From the NCBI RefSeq assembly GCF_047663525.1, contig NC_092589.1:57531501-57595500 (forward strand): a stretch of 64,000 nucleotides of DNA. The letters are read 5' to 3'. The position numbers were made by a program, and so were the translations under genes. Positions 32,793 through 43,938 of this stretch are shown in pieces; positions within the stretch are counted from its first letter, which is position 1, and each line of letters begins with the position of its first letter. Below the pieces are notes generated by a model. That model made no database searches. It worked only from the letters and a program-made list of their open reading frames with translations, and was not told the origin of the DNA. The DNA comes from Anas platyrhynchos. Its lineage: Eukaryota > Chordata > Aves > Anseriformes > Anatidae.

Positions 32793-32822
32793 ATGGGGAT
32801 GGGGATGGGGATGGGGATGGGG
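32793..32822 (+). repeat. Hexamer array, 5 x ATGGGG (unit 2)
   Basis: Five perfect copies, the shortest state in the array (shared with unit 3). Confidence 0.95.
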
Positions 32823-33026
32823 ATGCAGCGCCCATGGCACAGCAGGCAGGGGGTGCCCCATGTCACAAAGGGGCGGGGACAGAACGCTGGCCCCAACGGC
32901 CACGCAGCCCTGCCATGGCTGCCCGTGCTGACGGGGAGGCTGCTCAGCTGCCTGCTCCTGCTTCAGCCTCAGCTCTGGACACAAACTCCACCAGAGGAAC
33001 TCAGCTCCTCTCTCCTCTCTCTTCAG

Positions 33027-35465
33027 GCCCTCCCCTCAAATGGCTCTCAGCGCCCTGCAGCACACGGACCCAACTAAACCATGGCCCGCTCCTGGCCGCT
33101 CCTTGCCAGCACTGGGCCAGACAATTCTCCATGCCCTACAGGACAGGTAAGATCGCCCCAACCCACACCCACCAGGCTGCAACAGCAAGCAGGAAGGTGA
33201 CAGAATCGGGCCAGGACGGGAGTCAACCGTTGCATCAGGATGACGGGGCACGGACAGCCTTGGTGAGTCGCTAGAGACCCTCGGGCACAGAGGCAGGGGC
33301 TGCCCATGGTCACAGGGGGATGCTGCTCCCTTTGGTGTTTCTTCTCCTTCAGCTAGAAACACACAGGGATGAGACCACACCACAGCAGACTCCTGGCCGC
33401 TCTCCGCTTGAGAACCTGTACAGAAAGAATGCCGACACTCTACCGGACAGGTAAGCTACCCCCAACACATTCCCCAGCACGGTCTCACCACACTAAGTGG
33501 GAACGGGACACATTGAAGCTACAACAAACATCTCCTGGACATCAGGAAGATGTGAGATGGATGGCACTATTTGGAGACTGGGAGAGACTCACACAGGGAA
33601 GAAGGGACGGCTTCTGATGCTGACAGGGAGTGGCTCCTTGGTTTGTTGCCTCCTCTATTACAGCTGGACACACTGACAGCGAGCAAATGAAGCCATGGCA
33701 CACTCCTGGCCTCTCCCTTTGAGAAGTCATCTAGAAATGTGTCAGCGTTCTCCAGGACAGGTAAGATAGCCCCAACCCACACCCCACCACAGTCTCAGAG
33801 TAAGCAGGACAGTGACACGCTCAGGCCAGGACAGCAGTGACCACTCCATCAGGACGACGGGACACGGACAGCCTTGGTGAGACGCTAGAGACCCTCGGGC
33901 ACAGAGGCAGGGGCTGCCCGTGGTCACAGGGGGATGCTGCTCCCTTTGGTGCTTCTTCTCTTTCAGCTGGAATCACACGGTGGTGTGACCAGACTGCAAC
34001 ACAATCCTGGTCTCTCTCTCCTTAAGAACTCAGCTGGAAGGGAGAGCTGCCAACGCTCTCCAGGACAGGTAAGATCACCCCAACCCACACCCACCAGGCT
34101 CTAACAGCAAGCCGGAAGGTGACACGATCCGGCGGGGACACCAGGGACCGCTCCGTCAGGATGACAGGAGACAGACGGATGTGGTGAGATGCTCAAAACC
34201 CTCGGGCACAGAGGCAGGGGCTGCCCGTGGTCACACGGGGATGCTGCTCTGTTGTTCCTTCTCTTCTTAAAGCCAGAAACAGACAGCGATGGGACCAGAC
34301 CATGGCACACTCCTGGCCTCTCTCCCCTTGACACCTCAGCTGGAAAATGTGTCAACGCTCTACAGGACAGATAAGCTACCCCCAGCCTATTCCTCACCAT
34401 GGTCTCAGCGCCTGTGCAGTTGGTAAAACATGGGTAATTCTTGGTCAACACAGAGCAGCTGGATGGACGGCACTGTTGTGAGGCTGGGAGAGTCTTAGGC
34501 TGGGAGGCAGGGGCTGCTCCTGGCCACAGGGGAAGGCTGCTGCCCTTTGGCTTTCTCTCTTACAGCTGGAAACACACACGCTCTAAGATGTGTGTCTGGG
34601 GATGGGACCAGAACACGGCACAACCTGGCCTCACTGCCCTCGACCACTCAACTGAAAGGAAGAGCTGCCATCGCTCTCCAGGACAGGTAAGATCGCCCCA
34701 ACCCACACCCAACATGGTCCACAGCAAGCAGGAACGTGACAGAATCGGGCCAGGACAGAAGTGACCTCTCCATCAGGACGACGGGACACAGCCTCGGTGA
34801 GTAGCTGGAGACCCTCGGGCACACAGGCAGGGGCTGCCCGTGGTCACAGGGGCTGCTGCTCTGTTTGGTGTTTCTTTTCTTTCAGCCACAAACACAGCGA
34901 TGAGACCACACCACGGCACACTCCTGGTCACTCTCCCATTGAGAACTCAGACAGAAGAGCTGCCAGCGCTCTCCAGGACAGATAAGATCGCCCCAACCCT
35001 TTCCCCACCACAGTCTCACTGCCTGCGGGAAGGTGATGGGCCTGGCCCAACACGGCTGACTCTTGGCCATGAGGGAGACCCGGGATGGACAGCCTTGCTG
35101 TCAGGCTCACAGAGCCTCTCCCGGGGATACAGGGGCTGACCCTGGCAACAGGCTGGGGCTGCTCTTTTGGATCATTTTCCTTTCGCACCCCATCACAGAG
35201 CCCCGAGCACAACAACGGCTGCCACTGTCCTCTTCCTCCGCGGCCGCTGACCTGAAGGCTGGGGCAGCGTTCTACACCCACAGCCACCAAAGGAGCAGGA
35301 AGCACACAAGGATCCCGTCCCTACCCGGCCATGGGCCTACAAGCACACCAACGGGCCCCGCAGCTATGGACCAAGAGAGCTCAGCACGCCTCCGTGCCAC
35401 CCCACCCCACCCCACTCCACCCCTCTCAAACCTTGCTGAAATAAAGCTTCTGATTCACAACCTCA
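33027..35465 (+). ncRNA. Candidate multi-exon transcript, unit 2 (eight exons A-H)
   Basis: Exon-like blocks: A 33027-33146, B 33353-33450, C 33664-33760, D 33967-34068, E 34273-34370, F 34566-34686, G 34886-34981, H from 35199 to beyond AATAAA at 35440-35445. All but H are related to one another (ends like CTCTCCAGGACAG), with starts about 293-326 bp apart. Each has a pyrimidine tract plus AG upstream. A-D and F have GTAAG donors; E and G have ATAAG. Lengths of 120, 98, 97, 102, 98, 121 and 96 do not keep one frame, and stops occur in several blocks, so a long noncoding RNA or a decayed gene is more likely than a protein. No promoter was identified; GC-rich sequence around the hexamers is a candidate. 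Transcription is inferred, not shown. Confidence 0.4.
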
Positions 35466-36686
35466 TCGGCTGCTTTTTCCTGCCCTTCTTGGGGAAACCT
35501 CGGGGGGCTCTGCCTTTTGCACAAGGAGCGAGTGCACCAGCCTCCGCTTCTTCAGCTGCTGGCACCAAGAGAATTTCAAAGGAGATCAAGTGTCCTAATC
35601 TGAGAGCAGAGTCTGCAGGCGTGGCTCTGGAAACCACTTTGCTCTCTCTTTCAGCAATTTGTTCCTTCTTTGACCACAAAACACTCTGACAGGGGCTCTA
35701 CAGTGCTTAGACTGAATTTCTTTCTGTCCCACCGTGCTGCTGGGACTGCTGCTGTCAGACGAGGAGCAGCACCGCTCATTCCTCCAGCGAAAGGAGCTTG
35801 CTTACAAGGCACGCTTGCTTCCTTGCAGCTCAGTCCTTGTGTTGCTGCAAGCTCCTGCGGTGGCTGTCTGTATAGAGCACCAGCTTGCCTGGCTCATGCT
35901 TGGTACCTGCGCTCTCAGGCACAAAGCACCGTCCTTGTGGGGCTGTCGGGGCACTTCAGAGACATCCTGATGGAATGTGTGACCCCCAGCCACTGGAGAC
36001 AACAAACGACATCAACTTGAAAGTAAAATTGCCGTGGTTTCCTAGATCACATCTCCCTCCCGCTGCCCAGACAGAGCCCTCCGTTGCAAAGGAGGGGAAG
36101 CCACTTACTCTCTTTAAGAATTGCTCCCAGCTCACCTAAAGGGCTGCACACATTTGCTTGCTAGGTGCAAAGTGCCTCCCTACCCTGCTTGTGGGGACAC
36201 GCTGGCCTTGGGCAGGGAACAGACCGAGCTGCCTCTGCTCACTCTGGACCTGCTGAAGTGTGTGCCACTGGCACAGGGCGTTAGGCTGTCCATGCGTATT
36301 CTGCTCATATTTTTGGAGCTCTTTGCAGAGATGCTATCGTATAGCTCAAGGGCATGGTGCAAAGCACTGAGACTTGGGGTAGAATTACAAGGGCGCTCAG
36401 TGGGACTGACTGTGTGGTGTGCCAGAGGGTCTGTTATGGAGTTACACCTGATGGTTAATATTTGCCACCCGCTATCACTGCTCAACGGGAAATGCAGTGT
36501 GTTTTTTATATGCTTCAAGAGAAGAGGTGAATGAAGTGTCCTGATTACCATAATCCAGTGACTGCCGGGCAAGGTTACCTTTATTTTCTACACAGCTATT
36601 GATTGGGAAGGACTGCAGGCTGACCAGGCTCGGGGAAGGACCTCCTGCAGTAAGGCTTTATTACCAGCCTGGAGTACTTCACAAAG

Positions 36687-37677
36687 AATCACAGAAATTC
36701 TAGGTTGGACGAGACCTCAAGATCATCGAGTCCAACCTCTGACCTAACACTAACAGTCCCCACTAAACCATATCCCTAAGCTCTACATCTAAACGTCTTT
36801 TAAAGACCTCCAGGGATGGTGACTCCACCACTTCCCTGGGCAGCCCGTTCCAATGCCTAACAGCCCTTTCAGTAAAGAAGTTCTTCCTAACATCCAACCT
36901 AAAACTCCCCTGGCACAACTTTAGCCCATTCCCCCTCGTCCTGTCACCAGGCACGTGGGAGAACAGACCAACCCCCCCCTCGCTACAGCCTCCTTTAAGG
37001 TATCTGTAGAGAGCAATAAGGTCGCCCCTGAGCCTCCTTTTCTCCAGGCTGAACAAGCCCAGCTCCCTCAGCCGCTCCTCATAGGACTTGTTCTCCAGGC
37101 CCCTCACCAGCTTCATCGCCCTTCTCTGGAATCTCTTGAGCACCTCGATGTCCTTCTTGTAGCGAGGGGCCCAAAACTGAACACAGTACTCAAGGTGCGG
37201 CCTCACCAGAGCCCAGTACAGGGGGACGATCACCTCCCTAGCCCTGCTGGCCACACTGCTTCTTACACAAGCCAGGATGCCGTTGGCCTTCTTGGTCACC
37301 TGAGCACACTGCTGGCTCATATTCAGCCGACTGTCCTCCAATACTCCCAGGTCCTTCTCCACCAGGCAGATTTCCAACCACTCATCTCCCAGCCTGTTGC
37401 TCTGCTTGGGGTTGTTGCGCCCCAGGTGCAGGACCCGGCACTTGGCCTTGTTGAACTCCATGCAGTTGACCTCAGCCCATCGGTGCAGGCTATCCAGATC
37501 CTCCTGCAGAGCCTTCCTACCCTCAAGCAGATCAACACACGCACCTAACTTGGTGTCATCTGCACATTTACTGAGGGTGCACTCAATGCCCTCATCCAGA
37601 TCATCAATGAAGATATTAAAGAGGACTGGCCCCAGTACTGAGCCCTGGGGGACGCCACTAGTGACTGGCCTTGACAA
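36687..37677 (-). mobile_element. CR1, 5'-truncated, antisense (unit 3)
   Basis: A CR1 tail begins at 36687. The minus strand is open for 304 codons of ORF2 (RT fragment with KCADDTKLG, ending [14 protein letters not shown]). It represents the array-type CR1. Confidence 0.93.
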
Positions 37678-38224
37678 GTGACAAGTCTTTGTGTCAGTAA
37701 GAATTGCTCAGCAAGAATATTTTATGGCCTTTTCACTTGAAAGAGAGATGATCTTCTGATTGCTCTTCACCAGGGGTACTGAGGCAACCTGGCCCAGGCT
37801 GGGGCCCCAACCTGTTGGGTTCTTGCTGTACAGGTGCAGAATGAAAGCAGCTCTTGAGAGCACAACATTCCCAATACAAAAGAGTAAGGTTAACATTTGC
37901 CCTCTTTACAAATTGCTCCCAGCTCTCCTAGAGGGCTCCACACATTTTCTTTCTAGGTGCAAAGTGCCTCCCTGCCCTGCTTGTGGGGATCACAGAATCA
38001 ATCCCAGAACTGTAGGGGTTGGAAGGGACCTGGAAAGATCATTGGGTCCCACCCCCCTGCCAAAGCAGGTTCCTCAGCGGGCAGGCAGCACAGCCCTAGC
38101 CAGACCCCAGCACGCTCGCACAGCTGCCTGGCACGGCCCCGCAGCCCTGCCCAAACACCTGGGCACCTTTTCCACCGCCCGGCCTGGGCCTGGGCTCCAC
38201 ATCACCTGCTGCCACCCCCCGCGG

Positions 38225-38254
38225 ATGGGGATGGGGATGGGGATGGGGATGGGG
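38225..38254 (+). repeat. Hexamer array, 5 x ATGGGG (unit 3)
   Basis: Five perfect copies, as in unit 2. Confidence 0.95.
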
Positions 38255-38458
38255 ATGCAGCGCCCATGGCACAGCAGGCAGGGGGTGCCCCATGTCACAA
38301 AGGGGCGGGGACAGAACGCTGGCCCCAACGGCCACGCAGCCCTGCCATGGCTGCCCGTGCTGACGGGGAGGCTGCTCAGCTGCCTGCTCCTGCTTCAGCC
38401 TCAGCTCTGGACACAAACTCCACCAGAGGAACTCAGCTCCTCTCTCCTCTCTCTTCAG

Positions 38459-40897
38459 GCCCTCCCCTCAAATGGCTCTCAGCGCCCTGCAGCACACGGA
38501 CCCAACTAAACCATGGCCCGCTCCTGGCCGCTCCTTGCCAGCACTGGGCCAGACAATTCTCCATGCCCTACAGGACAGGTAAGATCGCCCCAACCCACAC
38601 CCACCAGGCTGCAACAGCAAGCAGGAAGGTGACAGAATCGGGCCAGGACGGGAGTCAACCGTTGCATCAGGATGACGGGGCACGGACAGCCTTGGTGAGT
38701 CGCTAGAGACCCTCGGGCACAGAGGCAGGGGCTGCCCATGGTCACAGGGGGATGCTGCTCCCTTTGGTGTTTCTTCTCCTTCAGCTAGAAACACACAGGG
38801 ATGAGACCACACCACAGCAGACTCCTGGCCGCTCTCCGCTTGAGAACCTGTACAGAAAGAATGCCGACACTCTACCGGACAGGTAAGCTACCCCCAACAC
38901 ATTCCCCAGCACGGTCTCACCACACTAAGTGGGAACGGGACACATTGAAGCTACAACAAACATCTCCTGGACATCAGGAAGATGTGAGATGGATGGCACT
39001 ATTTGGAGACTGGGAGAGACTCACACAGGGAAGAAGGGATGGCTTCTGATGCTGACAGGGAGTGGCTCCTTGGTTTGTTGCCTCCTCTATTACAGCTGGA
39101 CACACTGACAGCGAGCAAATGAAGCCATGGCACACTCCTGGCCTCTCCCTTTGAGAAGTCATCTAGAAATGTGTCAGCGTTCTCCAGGACAGGTAAGATA
39201 GCCCCAACCCACACCCCACCACAGTCTCAGAGTAAGCAGGACAGTGACACGCTCAGGCCAGGACAGCAGTGACCACTCCATCAGGACGACGGGACACGGA
39301 CAGCCTTGGTGAGACGCTAGAGACCCTCGGGCACAGAGGCAGGGGCTGCCCGTGGTCACAGGGGGATGCTGCTCCCTTTGGTGCTTCTTCTCTTTCAGCT
39401 GGAATCACACGGTGGTGTGACCAGACTGCAACACAATCCTGGTCTCTCTCTCCTTAAGAACTCAGCTGGAAGGGAGAGCTGCCAACGCTCTCCAGGACAG
39501 GTAAGATCACCCCAACCCACACCCACCAGGCTCTAACAGCAAGCCGGAAGGTGACACGATCCGGCGGGGACACCAGGGACCGCTCCGTCAGGATGACAGG
39601 AGACAGACGGATGTGGTGAGATGCTCAAAACCCTCGGGCACAGAGGCAGGGGCTGCCCGTGGTCACACGGGGATGCTGCTCTGTTGTTCCTTCTCTTCTT
39701 AAAGCCAGAAACAGACAGCGATGGGACCAGACCATGGCACACTCCTGGCCTCTCTCCCCTTGACACCTCAGCTGGAAAATGTGTCAACGCTCTACAGGAC
39801 AGATAAGCTACCCCCAGCCTATTCCCCACCATGGTCTCAGCGCCTGTGCAGTTGGTAAAACATGGGTAATTCTTGGTCAACACAGAGCAGCTGGATGGAC
39901 GGCACTGTTGTGAGGCTGGGAGAGTCTTAGGCTGGGAGGCAGGGGCTGCTCCTGGCCACAGGGGAAGGCTGCTGCCCTTTGGCTTTCTCTCTTACAGCTG
40001 GAAACACACACGCTCTAAGATGTGTGTCTGGGGATGGGACCAGAACATGGCACAACCTGGCCTCACTGCCCTCGACCACTCAACTGAAAGGAAGAGCTGC
40101 CATCGCTCTCCAGGACAGGTAAGATCGCCCCAACCCACACCCAACATGGTCCACAGCAAGCAGGAACGTGACAGAATCGGGCCAGGACAGAAGTGACCTC
40201 TCCATCAGGACGACGGGACACAGCCTCGGTGAGTAGCTGGAGACCCTCGGGCACACAGGCAGGGGCTGCCCGTGGTCACAGGGGCTGCTGCTCTGTTTGG
40301 TGTTTCTTTTCTTTCAGCCACAAACACAGCGATGAGACCACACCACGGCACACTCCTGGTCACTCTCCCATTGAGAACTCAGACAGAAGAGCTGCCAGCG
40401 CTCTCCAGGACAGATAAGATCGCCCCAACCCTTTCCCCACCACAGTCTCACTGCCTGCGGGAAGGTGATGGGCCTGGCCCAACACGGCTGACTCTTGGCC
40501 ATGAGGGAGACCCGGGATGGACAGCCTTGCTGTCAGGCTCACAGAGCCTCTCCCGGGGATACAGGGGCTGACCCTGGCAACAGGCTGGGGCTGCTCTTTT
40601 GGATCATTTTCCTTTCGCACCCCATCACAGAGCCCCGAGCACAACAACGGCTGCCACTGTCCTCTTCCTCCGCGGCCGCTGACCTGAAGGCTGGGGCAGC
40701 GTTCTACACCCACAGCCACCAAAGGAGCAGGAAGCACACAAGGATCCCGTCCCTACCCGGCCATGGGCCTACAAGCACACCAACGGGCCCCGCAGCTATG
40801 GACCAAGAGAGCTCAGCACGCCTCCGTGCCACCCCACCCCACCCCACTCCACCCCTCTCAAACCTTGCTGAAATAAAGCTTCTGATTCACAACCTCA
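38459..40897 (+). ncRNA. Candidate multi-exon transcript, unit 3
   Basis: All eight blocks of unit 2 recur at +5,432 bp: A 38459-38578, B 38785-38882, C 39096-39192, D 39399-39500, E 39705-39802, F 39998-40118, G 40318-40413, H from 40631, AATAAA 40872-40877. Splice-site states are unchanged. Confidence 0.4.
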
Positions 40898-42118
40898 TCG
40901 GCTGCTTTTTCCTGCCCTTCTTGGGGAAACCTCGGGGGGCTCTGCCTTTTGCACAAGGAGCGAGTGCACCAGCCTCCGCTTCTTCAGCTGCTGGCACCAA
41001 GAGAATTTCAAAGGAGATCAAGTGTCCTAATCTGAGAGCAGAGTCTGCAGGCGTGGCTCTGGAAACCACTTTGCTCTCTCTTTCAGCAATTTGTTCCTTC
41101 TTTGACCACAAAACACTCTGACAGGGGCTCTACAGTGCTTAGACTGAATTTCTTTCTGTCCCACCGTGCTGCTGGGACTGCTGCTGTCAGACGAGGAGCA
41201 GCACCGCTCATTCCTCCAGCGAAAGGAGCTTGCTTACAAGGCACGCTTGCTTCCTTGCAGCTCAGTCCTTGTGTTGCTGCAAGCTCCTGCGGTGGCTGTC
41301 TGTATAGAGCACCAGCTTGCCTGGCTCATGCTTGGTACCTGCGCTCTCAGGCACAAAGCACCGTCCTTGTGGGGCTGTCGGGGCACTTCAGAGACATCCT
41401 GATGGAATGTGTGACCCCCAGCCACTGGAGACAACAAACGACATCAACTTGAAAGTAAAATTGCCGTGGTTTCCTAGATCACATCTCCCTCCCGCTGCCC
41501 AGACAGAGCCCTCCGTTGCAAAGGAGGGGAAGCCACTTACTCTCTTTAAGAATTGCTCCCAGCTCACCTAAAGGGCTGCACACATTTGCTTGCTAGGTGC
41601 AAAGTGCCTCCCTACCCTGCTTGTGGGGACACGCTGGCCTTGGGCAGGGAACAGACCGAGCTGCCTCTGCTCACTCTGGACCTGCTGAAGTGTGTGCCAC
41701 TGGCACAGGGCGTTAGGCTGTCCATGCGTATTCTGCTCATATTTTTGGAGCTCTTTGCAGAGATGCTATCGTATAGCTCAAGGGCATGGTGCAAAGCACT
41801 GAGACTTGGGGTAGAATTACAAGGGCGCTCAGTGGGACTGACTGTGTGGTGTGCCAGAGGGTCTGTTATGGAGTTACACCTGATGGTTAATATTTGCCAC
41901 CCGCTATCACTGCTCAACGGGAAATGCAGTGTGTTTTTTATATGCTTCAAGAGAAGAGGTGAATGAAGTGTCCTGATTACCATAATCCAGTGACTGCCGG
42001 GCAAGGTTACCTTTATTTTCTACACAGCTATTGATTGGGAAGGACTGCAGGCTGACCAGGCTCGGGGAAGGACCTCCTGCAGTAAGGCTTTATTACCAGC
42101 CTGGAGTACTTCACAAAG

Positions 42119-43109
42119 AATCACAGAAATTCTAGGTTGGACGAGACCTCAAGATCATCGAGTCCAACCTCTGACCTAACACTAACAGTCCCCACTAAAC
42201 CATATCCCTAAGCTCTACATCTAAACGTCTTTTAAAGACCTCCAGGGATGGTGACTCCACCACTTCCCTGGGCAGCCCGTTCCAATGCCTAACAGCCCTT
42301 TCAGTAAAGAAGTTCTTCCTAACATCCAACCTAAAACTCCCCTGGCACAACTTTAGCCCATTCCCCCTCGTCCTGTCACCAGGCACGTGGGAGAACAGAC
42401 CAACCCCCCCCTCGCTACAGCCTCCTTTAAGGTATCTGTAGAGAGCAATAAGGTCGCCCCTGAGCCTCCTTTTCTCCAGGCTGAACAAGCCCAGCTCCCT
42501 CAGCCGCTCCTCATAGGACTTGTTCTCCAGGCCCCTCACCAGCTTCATCGCCCTTCTCTGGAATCTCTTGAGCACCTCGATGTCCTTCTTGTAGCGAGGG
42601 GCCCAAAACTGAACACAGTACTCAAGGTGCGGCCTCACCAGAGCCCAGTACAGGGGGACGATCACCTCCCTAGCCCTGCTGGCCACACTGCTTCTTACAC
42701 AAGCCAGGATGCCGTTGGCCTTCTTGGTCACCTGAGCACACTGCTGGCTCATATTCAGCCGACTGTCCTCCAATACTCCCAGGTCCTTCTCCACCAGGCA
42801 GATTTCCAACCACTCATCTCCCAGCCTGTTGCTCTGCTTGGGGTTGTTGCGCCCCAGGTGCAGGACCCGGCACTTGGCCTTGTTGAACTCCATGCAGTTG
42901 ACCTCAGCCCATCGGTGCAGGCTATCCAGATCCTCCTGCAGAGCCTTCCTACCCTCAAGCAGATCAACACACGCACCTAACTTGGTGTCATCTGCACATT
43001 TACTGAGGGTGCACTCAATGCCCTCATCCAGATCATCAATGAAGATATTAAAGAGGACTGGCCCCAGTACTGAGCCCTGGGGGACGCCACTAGTGACTGG
43101 CCTTGACAA
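42119..43109 (-). mobile_element. CR1, 5'-truncated, antisense (unit 4)
   Basis: Same 304-codon open minus-strand RT fragment as unit 3. Confidence 0.93.
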
Positions 43110-43656
43110 GTGACAAGTCTTTGTGTCAGTAAGAATTGCTCAGCAAGAATATTTTATGGCCTTTTCACTTGAAAGAGAGATGATCTTCTGATTGCTCTTC
43201 ACCAGGGGTACTGAGGCAACCTGGCCCAGGCTGGGGCCCCAACCTGTTGGGTTCTTGCTGTACAGGTGCAGAATGAAAGCAGCTCTTGAGAGCACAACAT
43301 TCCCAATACAAAAGAGTAAGGTTAACATTTGCCCTCTTTACAAATTGCTCCCAGCTCTCCTAGAGGGCTCCACACATTTTCTTTCTAGGTGCAAAGTGCC
43401 TCCCTGCCCTGCTTGTGGGGATCACAGAATCAATCCCAGAACTGTAGGGGTTGGAAGGGACCTGGAAAGATCATCGGGTCCAACCCCCCTGCCAAAGCAG
43501 GTTCCTCAGCGGGCAGGCAGCACAGCCCTAGCCAGACCCCAGCACGCTCGCACAGCTGCCTGGCACGGCCCCGCAGCCCTGCCCAAACACCTGGGCACCT
43601 TTTCCACCGCCCGGCCTGGGCCTGGGCTCCACATCACCTGCTGCCACCCCCCGCGG

Positions 43657-43734
43657 ATGGGGATGGGGATGGGGATGGGGATGGGGATGGGGATGGGGAT
43701 GGGGATGGGGATGGGGATGGGGATGGGGATGGGG
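43657..43734 (+). repeat. Hexamer array, 13 x ATGGGG (unit 4)
   Basis: Thirteen perfect copies, equal longest in the window. Confidence 0.95.
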
Positions 43735-43938
43735 ATGCAGCGCCCATGGCACAGCAGGCAGGGGGTGCCCCATGTCACAAAGGGGCGGGGACAGAACGCT
43801 GGCCCCAACGGCCACGCAGCCCTGCCATGGCTGCCCGTGCTGACGGGGAGGCTGCTCAGCTGCCTGCTCCTGCTTCAGCCTCAGCTCTGGACACAAACTC
43901 CACCAGAGGAACTCAGCTCCTCTCTCCTCTCTCTTCAG

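Larger units (their letters stand above)
31254..36686 (+). repeat. Array unit 2 (5,432 bp)
   Basis: Antisense CR1 (to 32245), then a core to 36686: a short antisense CR1 end (about 32559-32650), five GGGGAT hexamers, the exon-like sub-repeats with a poly(A) signal, and about 1.2 kb of further sequence without a recognised gene. It differs from unit 3 by only a few bases over the core. Its CR1 is a hybrid: U1-like left of about 31715, U3-like right of it. Confidence 0.95.
36687..42118 (+). repeat. Array unit 3 (5,432 bp)
   Basis: Same layout and length as unit 2. In the core I see only isolated differences (for example GGGATGG for GGGACGG near 39039, ACATGG for ACACGG near 40047). Confidence 0.95.

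Noticed and set aside
32328-33077. Open frames of about 249-265 codons with Met-Gly, Asp-Gly or Trp-Gly repeats in every unit
   Set aside because: They are open because the 6-bp repeat has no stop in any frame. They cross splice-like sites, overlap each other in different frames, and show no protein family.
35063-35689. 208-codon plus-strand frame repeated in each unit
   Set aside because: It runs through an acceptor-like site and beyond the AATAAA signal and matches no family. More likely a chance frame over the last exon.
36955-37548. Plus-strand frame of 197 codons in each unit
   Set aside because: It is the reverse strand of the CR1 reverse-transcriptase frame, whose minus-strand reading has clear RT motifs.
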